This document shows positions 57,369 to 64,000 of a stretch of DNA of 64,000 nt, in pieces. Every line of letters begins with the position of its first letter. Positions within the stretch are counted from its first letter, which is position 1. The stretch is from Streptomyces sp. RB17 (GTDB lineage: Bacteria > Actinomycetota > Actinomycetes > Streptomycetales > Streptomycetaceae), in contig NZ_WEGL01000005.1 of the NCBI RefSeq assembly GCF_009604455.1, forward strand, positions 372,001 to 436,000, read 5' to 3'. Position numbers and translations under genes: made by a program. The notes beneath the pieces were generated by a model that was given only the letters and a program-made list of their open reading frames with translations, ran no database searches and had not been told where the DNA came from.

Positions 57369-59918
57369 ATGTCCAGAACGACTCGTCCGCGCCGCAGACT
57401 GCTCACCGCACTGGCATTCCTGTCCGGGCTCGGCCTGGTTGCCGCGTCCCCGGCCTCGGCCGGCACGCTCCACCACGAGGCGTACCGGCCCCAGTTCCAC
57501 TTCACCCCGGCCCAGAACTGGATGAACGACCCCAACGGCCTGATCTGGTACAAGGGCCAGTACCACCTGTTCTTCCAGTACAACCCGTCCGGCAACACCT
57601 GGGGCAACATGTCCTGGGGCCACGCGGTCAGCACCGACCTGGTGCACTGGAAGCAACTCCCGGTGGCCATCCCGCAGGACGACAACGAGATGGTCTTCTC
57701 CGGCAGCGTGGTGCTGGACCAGAACAACACCTCCGGCTTCGGGACCAAGGACAACCCGGCCCTGGTCGCCGTCTACACCAGCCTGGTGAAGTCCACCGGC
57801 GTCCAGCGGCAGTCCCTGGCCTACAGCACCGACGGCGGCACCACCTGGACCAAGTACTCCGGCAACCCGGTCCTCGACCTCGACTCGACCAACTTCCGCG
57901 ACCCGAAGGTGTTCTGGTACGCCCCCACCCGCAGCTGGCTGATGGCCGTCGCCCTCTCCGACCAGCACAAGATCTCCTTCTACAGCTCCGCCGACCTCAA
58001 GCACTGGAGCCACCTGAGCGACTTCGGCCCGGCCGGCGCGACCGGCGGGGTGTGGGAGTGCCCGGACCTGTTCCCGCTGCCCGTGGACGGCGACCCGAAG
58101 AAGACCAAGTGGGTGCTGGCGGTCAACCTCAACCCCGGTGCCATCGCCGGCGGCTCGGGCGCCCAGTACTTCGTCGGCGACTTCGACGGCAAGAAGTTCA
58201 CCGCCGACGACAGCGGGACGTACACCGCTCCGAGCGGCACTGTCATGCAGGACTTCGAGTCCGGTTCGTTCGGGGACTGGACGGGCTCCGGCAGCGCGTT
58301 CGGCAGTTCCCCGGCGACGGGCGCCGTGGACGGCCAGAGCGCGGTGACCGGCTTCGACGGCCAGGGCCTCGCCGACAGCTTTCACGGCGGCGACGCTTCC
58401 ACCGGCACGCTGACCTCGCCCGCGTTCACTGTCACCAGCGACTACATCAACTTCAAGGTCGGCGGCGGCAACCACTCGTACCAGCCCGGCTCCGTCCTGG
58501 GCGACGAGCCCACGCCGACCGGTGAAACCCTCGCCGACTTCGAGGGCAGCACCTACTCCAGCCCCATAGGTGACTGGACCACCGCCGGCGACGCCTTCGG
58601 CACCGGACCGGCCCAGGGCACACTGCCCGACCAGCAACAGGTCACCGGCTACCTCGGCCACGGGCTCGTCAACAGCTATCTGAACGGCGACGCCTCCACC
58701 GGCACCCTCACCTCACCGACCTTCACGATCGACAAGAGGTACCTGGACTTCCTCATCGGCGGCGGCTACCACGCCGCGAGCTCCGACGCCCCCACGGCCG
58801 TGGAACTCATCGTCGGCGGCAAGGTGGTGCGCTCCGCCACCGGCGCCGACGCCGAGGCGCTGAACTGGGCCTCGTGGGACCTGTCCGACCTGCAGGGCGA
58901 GCAGGCCCGGATCAAGGTCGTGGACGGCAACACCGGAGGTTGGGGACACACCAACCTCGACCAGATGGTCCTCTCCGACACCCAGGCACAGCCCCACTCC
59001 GACGAGACCGGCGTCAACCTGCTCGTGGACGGCAAGATCGTGCAGAGCGCCACCGGGTCCAACTCCGAGAACCTCGACTGGGCCTCCTTCAACACCACCG
59101 GCTACAAGGGCAAGAAGGTCCAGATCCAGATCGTCGACGCCAACACCGGCGGCTGGGGACACGTCCTCGCCGACGACTTCACCGCCGCCGACCAGCCCGC
59201 CCTGTCCGTCACCCGGCGCGCCCACTGGCTCGACTACGGCCAGGACTTCTACGCCGCCAACACTTACAACGACGCTCCAGGCGGCCGGCGCATCATGATC
59301 GCCTGGATGAACAGCTGGAACTACGGCGGGAACATCCCCACCAGCCCCTGGCGCAGCGCCGACACCTTCCCCCGGCGGCTCTCCCTGCGCACGGTGAACG
59401 GCACGACTCAGCTGGTTCAGCAGCCGGTCGGCGAACTGAAGACGCTCCGCGGGGCCGGCACCAGCGTCCCGGCCACAACCGTCACCAACGCCACCACGCC
59501 GCTCGGCGTCCACGGCAGCACCCTGGAACTCCAGGCCGAGCTCACCCCGGGCACCGCCGACCGCTTCGGCCTCGACGTGCGCACCGGCGGCGGACAGCGC
59601 ACCCGGATCGGCTACGACACCACCACGGGCGAGGTCTACCTGGACCGTACCGCCTCCGGTGCGACCGACTTCGACCCGGCCTTCTCCAGCACCGAGCACG
59701 CCCCGCTCGCCCTCGACGGCAAGGCCCTGCGCCTGCACGTCCTCGGCGACGCGTCCTCGGTCGAGGTCTACGCCGAGAATGCATCCGGCCGGCAGGTCGT
59801 CCTCACCGACCAGATCTTCCCCGATCCCTCCAGCACCGGCGTCGACGTCTTCGCCGGCAACGGCACCGCCAAGCTCGGCCGTCTGCAGGCATGGCAACTG
59901 GCGTCCATCTGGAAGTGA
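57369..59918 (+). CDS. Secreted GH32 levanase/inulinase-like fructan hydrolase with inserted modules
   Basis: 849 aa. Signal peptide (MSRTTRPRRRLLTALAFLSG... ending near ASPASA, residue 31). GH32 catalytic motifs: WMNDPNG (nucleophile Asp, about 50), NFRDPKVFW (about 178-186) and WECPDLF (acid/base Glu, about 225). The five-blade domain is interrupted at about residue 290 by a 315-residue insertion of duplicated beta modules and resumes at HWLDYGQDFYAANTYND and RRIMIAWMNSW (about 615-650), followed by the C-terminal beta-sandwich. It would release fructose from levan, inulin or sucrose outside the cell. ATG at 57369 follows TAAGGAG; controlled by the LacI site upstream. Confidence 0.94.
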   Translation: MSRTTRPRRRLLTALAFLSGLGLVAASPASAGTLHHEAYRPQFHFTPAQNWMNDPNGLIWYKGQYHLFFQYNPSGNTWGNMSWGHAVSTDLVHWKQLPVAIPQDDNEMVFSGSVVLDQNNTSGFGTKDNPALVAVYTSLVKSTGVQRQSLAYSTDGGTTWTKYSGNPVLDLDSTNFRDPKVFWYAPTRSWLMAVALSDQHKISFYSSADLKHWSHLSDFGPAGATGGVWECPDLFPLPVDGDPKKTKWVLAVNLNPGAIAGGSGAQYFVGDFDGKKFTADDSGTYTAPSGTVMQDFESGSFGDWTGSGSAFGSSPATGAVDGQSAVTGFDGQGLADSFHGGDASTGTLTSPAFTVTSDYINFKVGGGNHSYQPGSVLGDEPTPTGETLADFEGSTYSSPIGDWTTAGDAFGTGPAQGTLPDQQQVTGYLGHGLVNSYLNGDASTGTLTSPTFTIDKRYLDFLIGGGYHAASSDAPTAVELIVGGKVVRSATGADAEALNWASWDLSDLQGEQARIKVVDGNTGGWGHTNLDQMVLSDTQAQPHSDETGVNLLVDGKIVQSATGSNSENLDWASFNTTGYKGKKVQIQIVDANTGGWGHVLADDFTAADQPALSVTRRAHWLDYGQDFYAANTYNDAPGGRRIMIAWMNSWNYGGNIPTSPWRSADTFPRRLSLRTVNGTTQLVQQPVGELKTLRGAGTSVPATTVTNATTPLGVHGSTLELQAELTPGTADRFGLDVRTGGGQRTRIGYDTTTGEVYLDRTASGATDFDPAFSSTEHAPLALDGKALRLHVLGDASSVEVYAENASGRQVVLTDQIFPDPSSTGVDVFAGNGTAKLGRLQAWQLASIWK

Positions 59919-59925
59919 CCGGTCC

Positions 59926-59969
59926 CCGGGGGTGTTGCCGAGCACTTCGGCGCCCGGCAACACCCCCGG
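59926..59969. terminator. Strong bidirectional terminator
   Basis: Perfect 15-bp arms (59926-59940 and 59955-59969) with a 14-base loop that itself contains a TTCG tetraloop-like turn. It lies eight bases after the GH32 stop and 28 bases from the stop of the convergent kinase. Confidence 0.9.
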
Positions 59970-59997
59970 CGGCCGGGGAGTCTCATGCCCGGCACGG

Positions 59998-61071
59998 TCA
60001 GCTCCGGACCGGCTGCGTCGTCTGCGGTGCCGAACTGCCCGTGCCCACCCTGCCGGTGTCGTCGGGGAAGGCCAGATCCGTCACCTCCAGGGGCGCCTGG
60101 GCAGGCAGGTGGAGGCGGGGCAGGGCGGTGGGCGGGTCGGCGCCCAGGCGCTCGCAGGTCAGCGCGGAGATGAGGATCGCGTCGTCCACGGCGATCCTCA
60201 GTACGTCCGGGTCGGCCGCGGCCAGCGTCTGCGGGATGTGCAGTCCATGGCGGGCCAGCGAGCCGAGCAGCCCCGCGGTGAACGCGTCACCCGCGCCCAC
60301 GGTGTCCACCACCGCGACCTTCCGCCCGGGACGGCTCATGCTTCCCGCATTGGCGTGGAAGGCGTGAGCGCCGTCGGGGCCGTCGGTGATGACGACGAGG
60401 AGCGCGCCCAGCTCCAGCCAGTGGGCGGCGATCCGCTCGATCTGCGTGTCCGGGTAGAGCCACTCGACGTCCTCACGGCTGGCCTTGACCAGGTGGGCGG
60501 TGCCGACGCTGCGTTCGACGGCCTGCCTGCCGCGCTCCGGATCGCCCAGGAGGGCGGGGCGGACGTTGGGGTCGTAGCTGATCAGCGCCGTGCCCTCGGC
60601 GCGCAGGCGCTGGGCGGCGCAGTGGATGTGCTCGGCGGCCGGAGACGTCCAGGAGGCGACCGAACCGAAGTGCAGGACGGCGGTGTTCCGCGGTACGAGG
60701 GCTGTCTCCGCCCGGGTCCACTGCCAGTCCGCTGTGCCGTCCAGGTAGAAGTCGTAACTCGCCCGTCCCTCCGCGTCCATGGAGACCACGGCGAGCGTGG
60801 TGGGCTCGGCGGCCGCCGGGGCGTATGTCAGGTCGATGCCCTCGGCGGCGGCGTGCGTGCGCAGCATCCGGCCGAAGGTGTTCTCGGCCAGCCGCGCCAT
60901 GAGCGCCGTGCGGTGTCCGAGCCGGGCCAGGCCGACGGCGACGTTGAACGGGCTGCCGCCGGGCCTGGCACGGTAGTCGCCGGGTGCGTCGAGCTGGACC
61001 AGGTCGATGAGTGCTTCGCCGATCACGGTCACGGCCGGGAGCTGTGCGGCGGCTTGTACGGCTTCAGTCAT
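59998..61071 (-). CDS. PfkB-family carbohydrate kinase (fructokinase-like)
   Basis: 357 aa: VTVIGEALIDLVQL, YRARPGGSPFNVAVGLARLGHRTALMARL (PfkB signature 1), ISYDPNVRPALLGD and VAVVDTVGAGDAFTAGLLGSL (signature 2 with the catalytic Asp in GAGDAF). It would phosphorylate fructose released by the GH32 enzyme. Its ATG lies inside the last codons of the upstream LacI gene (8-base overlap), forming a regulator-kinase operon. Confidence 0.92.
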   Translation of the reverse strand: MTEAVQAAAQLPAVTVIGEALIDLVQLDAPGDYRARPGGSPFNVAVGLARLGHRTALMARLAENTFGRMLRTHAAAEGIDLTYAPAAAEPTTLAVVSMDAEGRASYDFYLDGTADWQWTRAETALVPRNTAVLHFGSVASWTSPAAEHIHCAAQRLRAEGTALISYDPNVRPALLGDPERGRQAVERSVGTAHLVKASREDVEWLYPDTQIERIAAHWLELGALLVVITDGPDGAHAFHANAGSMSRPGRKVAVVDTVGAGDAFTAGLLGSLARHGLHIPQTLAAADPDVLRIAVDDAILISALTCERLGADPPTALPRLHLPAQAPLEVTDLAFPDDTGRVGTGSSAPQTTQPVRS

Positions 61072-62122
61072 GGCTGGGCCCTTCGGCTGGGATCTCGCCG
61101 GAGCCCCGCTCGATCAGCCGGGTCGGCACGGTGACGGTGCGGGTCGGCGACTCGTCGCCGTCCAGCCTGCGGAAGAGCATCTCGGCGGCTGTCCTGCCCA
61201 CCCGCTCGACGTCCTGGGCGATGACGGAGATGCCCGGGCTGAGGATGTCGGCCAGGGGGAAGTCGTCGAAGCCCACCTGGGCGACGGTCTCTTGCAGACC
61301 CATGGCGCGCAGCGCGCGGACGGCGCCTATGGTCACGAAGTTCTGACTGGTGAACAGCGCCGTCGGCGGATCGGGCAGCGACAGGACCTGCTCGGTCGCG
61401 GCGATGGCCGCCTCCTCGCTGGACCCGACGTGGCGCACGATTTCCTCGTCGAATGCGATGTGCGCGACTTCCAGGGCGTGCCGGTAGCCGTCGAAGCGCT
61501 GGGCAGCGGTGGGGATGGACGCCTGGTCGCCGAGGTAGGCGATACGGCGGTGGCCGGCCTTCAGCAGGTGGTTGACGGCGGTGACGGCACCCTGCCGGTT
61601 CTCGGAGACGACGGCGTCCGCGTCGAGCAGGCCGGCCTCCCGGTCGACGAAGACCATGCGCGTGCCGCTGCGCTGCTCGCTCATCAGGTAGCTCTGGTCA
61701 CGTCCCGCCGGGACGATCACCAGACCGTCGACCCGGCGGTCGACGAGTGCCTGGGCCAACTCCCGTTCGCGCGCCGGGTCCTCGTCGAGGCTGCCGACCA
61801 GCACCAGCACTCCGCGTTCCCGGGCCACGTTCTCCACGGTGCGGGTCAGGACGGCGGAGAAGGGGTTGGCCGCGTCCTCGACGAGCATGCCGATGGTGGC
61901 GGTGCGGCCGTCGCCGCGGCGCAGGCTGCTGGCCGTGAGGTTGGGACGGTAACCCAGTTTGTCGGCGGCCTCGCGGACCCTGGCGACGATCGCCGGATCG
62001 ACGGTGGGGACGCCGTTGACCACGCGCGAGACGGTCTTGATGGCTACTCCGGCCAGCGCCGCGACCTCACGCATGGTGGGGCGGCTGCGGGTCGACCGGG
62101 GCGGTGCCTCGCCCTGAGTCAT
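61064..62122 (-). CDS. LacI family transcriptional regulator (second)
   Basis: 352 aa: MREVAALAGVAIKTVSRVVNGVPTVDPAIVARVREAADKLGYRPN forms the DNA-binding part (about 17-61); sensor-domain landmarks (IGMLVEDAANPFSAVLTRTVENVA, DGLVIVPAG, HRRIAYLGD, ALFTSQNFVTIGAVRAL, VGFDDFPLADILSPGISVIAQD) align with the LacI protein at 56047, so the two are close paralogs. ATG at 62122 has GGAG six bases upstream; a TTG at 62134 is in frame. Divergent from the ABC importer; operator-like palindromes lie between. Confidence 0.93.
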   Translation of the reverse strand: MTQGEAPPRSTRSRPTMREVAALAGVAIKTVSRVVNGVPTVDPAIVARVREAADKLGYRPNLTASSLRRGDGRTATIGMLVEDAANPFSAVLTRTVENVARERGVLVLVGSLDEDPARERELAQALVDRRVDGLVIVPAGRDQSYLMSEQRSGTRMVFVDREAGLLDADAVVSENRQGAVTAVNHLLKAGHRRIAYLGDQASIPTAAQRFDGYRHALEVAHIAFDEEIVRHVGSSEEAAIAATEQVLSLPDPPTALFTSQNFVTIGAVRALRAMGLQETVAQVGFDDFPLADILSPGISVIAQDVERVGRTAAEMLFRRLDGDESPTRTVTVPTRLIERGSGEIPAEGPSHD

Positions 62123-62131
62123 CGTTGTCTC

Positions 62132-62229
62132 CAACCGGTTGCGCGTTACCTACTCGTTGCCCACGCATGTCTATCAGCGTCTTGACGGGCTCGTCCATAC
62201 AGGCCCAGTATCTCGCCAAGTCAACGTTG
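62132..62229. promoter_or_regulatory. Divergent control region with two LacI-type palindromes
   Basis: CAACCGGTTG (62132-62141) is a perfect palindrome just upstream of the regulator's ribosome site. TTGACG (62182-62187) and CAGTAT (62206-62211), 18 bp apart, make a promoter for the binding-protein gene, and CAACGTTG (62222-62229) lies just past the predicted start, suited to repression. The core differs from GGAAACGTTTCC upstream of GH32, so the two LacI proteins may have distinct sites. Confidence 0.65.
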
Positions 62230-62271
62230 TCTCAACGTCGGCCAAGGGACGGCTCCGAAAGGGATCAAGCC

Positions 62272-63399
62272 ATGAACATCTCCTCCAGCCAGGTGTCGAG
62301 CCGCCGCAGTCGGCGTACCGGAGTGGCTGCGATCGGCGTCAGCATCTGCCTCGGCGCCACGCTCGCGGCCTGCGGTTCTTCGAACGGAAGCTCCTCCTCG
62401 TCCGCCTCGGGCGGCGGCGGCAAGGTGGGTGTCTCGCTGATCCTGAAGACACTCACCAACCCCTACTTCGTGAGCATGGAGAAGGACGCCAAGACCCAGG
62501 CCGCCAAGGACAACGTGAGTCTCACGGTGGCGGCGGGCAACACCGACGGCGACACCCAGACCCAGATCACCGCCATCGACAACGCCATATCCCGCGGCGA
62601 CAAGGGCATCCTCATCACCACCAACGGCGACGCCGTGAACGCCGCCCTGAACCGGGCCAAGCAGGCCGGCCTGTTCGTGATCGCCCTGGACACCGCGCCC
62701 AACCCGGCCGGCGTCGCGGACATCACCTACGCCACCGACAACGAGCAGGCGGGCAAGCTCGACGGGCAGTACGCGGCGGCCGCCCTGAACGGCAAGCCCG
62801 CGGTCATCGCCATGCTCGACCTGTTCAACAACCAGGTCGTCTCCGTCGACATCAACCGCGACCACGGCTTCCTGGAAGGCATGGGCATCGACCCGGGCAG
62901 CAAGACCGAGAACGGCAAGGAAGCCAAGTCCGGCAAGTACACCGGCGGCAAGGGCGGCAGCTACACGATCGCCTGCCACCAGCCCACCCAGGGCGCCATC
63001 GACGGCGGCCGCACCGCGATGGAGAACTGCCTGTCCGCCAACCCGAACATCAACGTCGTCTACGCCATCAACGAACCTGCGGGCGAAGGCGCGTACAACG
63101 CACTGAAGGCGGCCGGCAAGGAGAAGAACGTTGCGATCTACGCGATCGACGGCAGCTGCGCCGGCCTGAAGAACGTCACGAGCGGCGAGTTCGCCGCCGA
63201 CGCGGTGCAGTACCCGGGCAAGATGGCGTCCCTCGGTGTCAGCTCCATCGCCAAGCTGGCCCGCGGCGGCAGCAAGCCCAGCGTGACCGACGGCAAGGCC
63301 TTCTACGACACCGGCACCGCCCTCGCCGCCGCCAAGCCCCTCGGCGGCCTGACCGTGCAGTCCCCGTCGCAGGCCGCCTCCGCCTGCTGGGGCAACTGA
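62272..63399 (+). CDS. Sugar ABC transporter substrate-binding lipoprotein
   Basis: 375 aa. Signal peptide with lipobox GATLAAC (Cys near residue 34) and a Ser/Gly linker, then a type I periplasmic-binding fold like RbsB/FrcB: VGVSLILKTLTNPYFVSMEKDAK, NTDGDTQTQITAIDNAISRGDKGILITTNG, VIALDTAP, ITYATDNEQAGKLDGQYAA, NVVYAINEPAGEGAYNAL, IYAIDGSCAGLKNVTSGEFAADAVQYP. It captures a monosaccharide, by context fructose. ATG at 62272 follows AAAGGGATCAAGC. A small hairpin (ACCCC/GGGGT) follows the stop, ahead of the permease. Confidence 0.93.
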   Translation: MNISSSQVSSRRSRRTGVAAIGVSICLGATLAACGSSNGSSSSSASGGGGKVGVSLILKTLTNPYFVSMEKDAKTQAAKDNVSLTVAAGNTDGDTQTQITAIDNAISRGDKGILITTNGDAVNAALNRAKQAGLFVIALDTAPNPAGVADITYATDNEQAGKLDGQYAAAALNGKPAVIAMLDLFNNQVVSVDINRDHGFLEGMGIDPGSKTENGKEAKSGKYTGGKGGSYTIACHQPTQGAIDGGRTAMENCLSANPNINVVYAINEPAGEGAYNALKAAGKEKNVAIYAIDGSCAGLKNVTSGEFAADAVQYPGKMASLGVSSIAKLARGGSKPSVTDGKAFYDTGTALAAAKPLGGLTVQSPSQAASACWGN

Positions 63400-63528
63400 C
63401 ACCCCAAGCGGGGTGCGACTGCCCCGAGCCGGGTGCGGCGCCGGAAGCCACCGTGATGGCGCCGGCGACGCACCCGCACCGCACGAGCCCATGAGCCCGT
63501 ACCAGGGAAGACACCGGAAGGACCCCCT

Positions 63529-64000
63529 GTGACCACCCACGTGGACCCTCAAGCCACACCGGCACCGGCGGAGGAGCTCCTCAACCGGCCCGCCACCCCC
63601 ACCCAGCGCATCCACTCGGTGCTGCACCGCCAGCCCGCACTCAGCCCGGCGATCGTCCTGGTGCTCGCCGCTGTGGTGTTCTCCCTGGTCAACGACCGCT
63701 TCTACGCGCTGCAGAACCTCTCGCTGGTCATCCAGCAAGTAGCGGTCATCGGCTCGCTGGCCGTCGGGCAGACGGTCATCATCCTCACTGCCGGCATCGA
63801 CCTGTCCATCGGCGCGGTCATGGTGCTCGCCTCGCTGCTGATGTCGAAGCTCGTCGCGGACAACCACTGGCCGGGCGGGGTGGCCCTGCTCGCCGGGGCG
63901 GCCGTGGCCATCGCCGCGCAGGCTTTGAACGGACTGCTGGTCACCAAGATCAAGCTGCCGCCGTTCATCGTCACCCTCGGCACCCTCAGCATCTTCACCG
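63529..64000 (+). CDS. Sugar ABC transporter permease (RbsC/FrcC-like), 5' part
   Basis: 157 residues from GTG 63529 to the window end, still open. A hydrophilic N terminus of about 35 residues precedes membrane helices (SPAIVLVLAAVVFSLVNDRF; VAVIGSLAVGQTVIILTAGIDLSIGAVMVLASLLMS) with the GIDLSIGA motif diagnostic of the CUT2 permeases, and LPPFIVTLGTLSIFT. The ATP-binding subunit should follow outside the window. GAAGGA lies upstream of the GTG. Confidence 0.94.
   Translation, partial: MTTHVDPQATPAPAEELLNRPATPTQRIHSVLHRQPALSPAIVLVLAAVVFSLVNDRFYALQNLSLVIQQVAVIGSLAVGQTVIILTAGIDLSIGAVMVLASLLMSKLVADNHWPGGVALLAGAAVAIAAQALNGLLVTKIKLPPFIVTLGTLSIFT

Overview
The window is high-GC (about 70% or more) DNA with strong third-position G/C bias, frequent GTG and TTG starts, four-base ATGA/GTGA gene overlaps, a group-2 Hrd-type sigma factor and only two TTA codons noticed in accepted genes. 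These features point to a Streptomyces or close relative. No tRNA, rRNA, CRISPR array, insertion sequence or prophage was seen.

Region 1 (1 to about 14.8 kb) is an aromatic (type II) polyketide cluster. It holds the minimal PKS (KS-alpha 8813-10081, chain-length factor 7584-8816, ACP 7241-7501), a didomain aromatase/cyclase (6198-7148), an ActIII-type ketoreductase (1101-1886), a second SDR, two luciferase-like (LLM) oxidoreductases, a PPOX-type F420/flavin reductase, a SnoaL-like protein, an ActVA-ORF5-like flavin monooxygenase (10427-11596) and an unrecognised 287-aa protein. Both divergent promoter regions carry TCGAG-type heptamers spaced 11 bp, the signature of SARP activator sites, but no SARP gene lies in the window, so the cluster probably continues to the left. 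A TetR repressor, a DHA2 exporter with a TTA codon, and an NmrA-like protein follow.

Region 2 (14.8-26.1 kb) is mixed housekeeping and decaying accessory DNA: two frameshifted alpha/beta-hydrolase genes, a urea-transporter relic, two DUF2267 genes, a YbhB-like protein, a group-2 sigma factor, an erythromycin-esterase-like enzyme, an Smr-domain protein, and an operon of glycosyltransferase, MFS transporter and beta-propeller protein. It carries two unusual short tandem arrays (4 x 17 bp and 3 x 24 bp).

Region 3 (26.1-54.7 kb) is a large exopolysaccharide locus. It has a priming polyprenyl-phosphate glycosylphosphotransferase with a structured leader and a TTA codon. Nucleotide-sugar enzymes include a Gfo/Idh/MocA dehydrogenase, an epimerase, two DegT aminotransferases, NeuD- and WbpD-like acyltransferases, UDP-GlcNAc 2-epimerase, UDP-sugar dehydrogenase and RmlA/B/D without RmlC. 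There are three GT2 enzymes and a WecG-type transferase, a Wzx flippase, three Wzz-like proteins (one fused to an O-antigen-ligase/polymerase domain), a 1200-aa secreted protein and a beta-helix lipoprotein. The genes supply activated amino sugars, uronic acids and 6-deoxysugars, assemble the repeat unit, flip it, and polymerise and length-control it.

Region 4 (54.9-64 kb) has an orphan FAD-binding molybdoenzyme-type subunit, then a fructan utilisation group: LacI regulator, secreted GH32 levanase/inulinase-like enzyme, PfkB fructokinase-like kinase, a second LacI regulator, and a sugar ABC importer (binding lipoprotein and permease, the latter cut by the window end). LacI-type palindromes overlap or adjoin promoter-like hexamers in both control regions.
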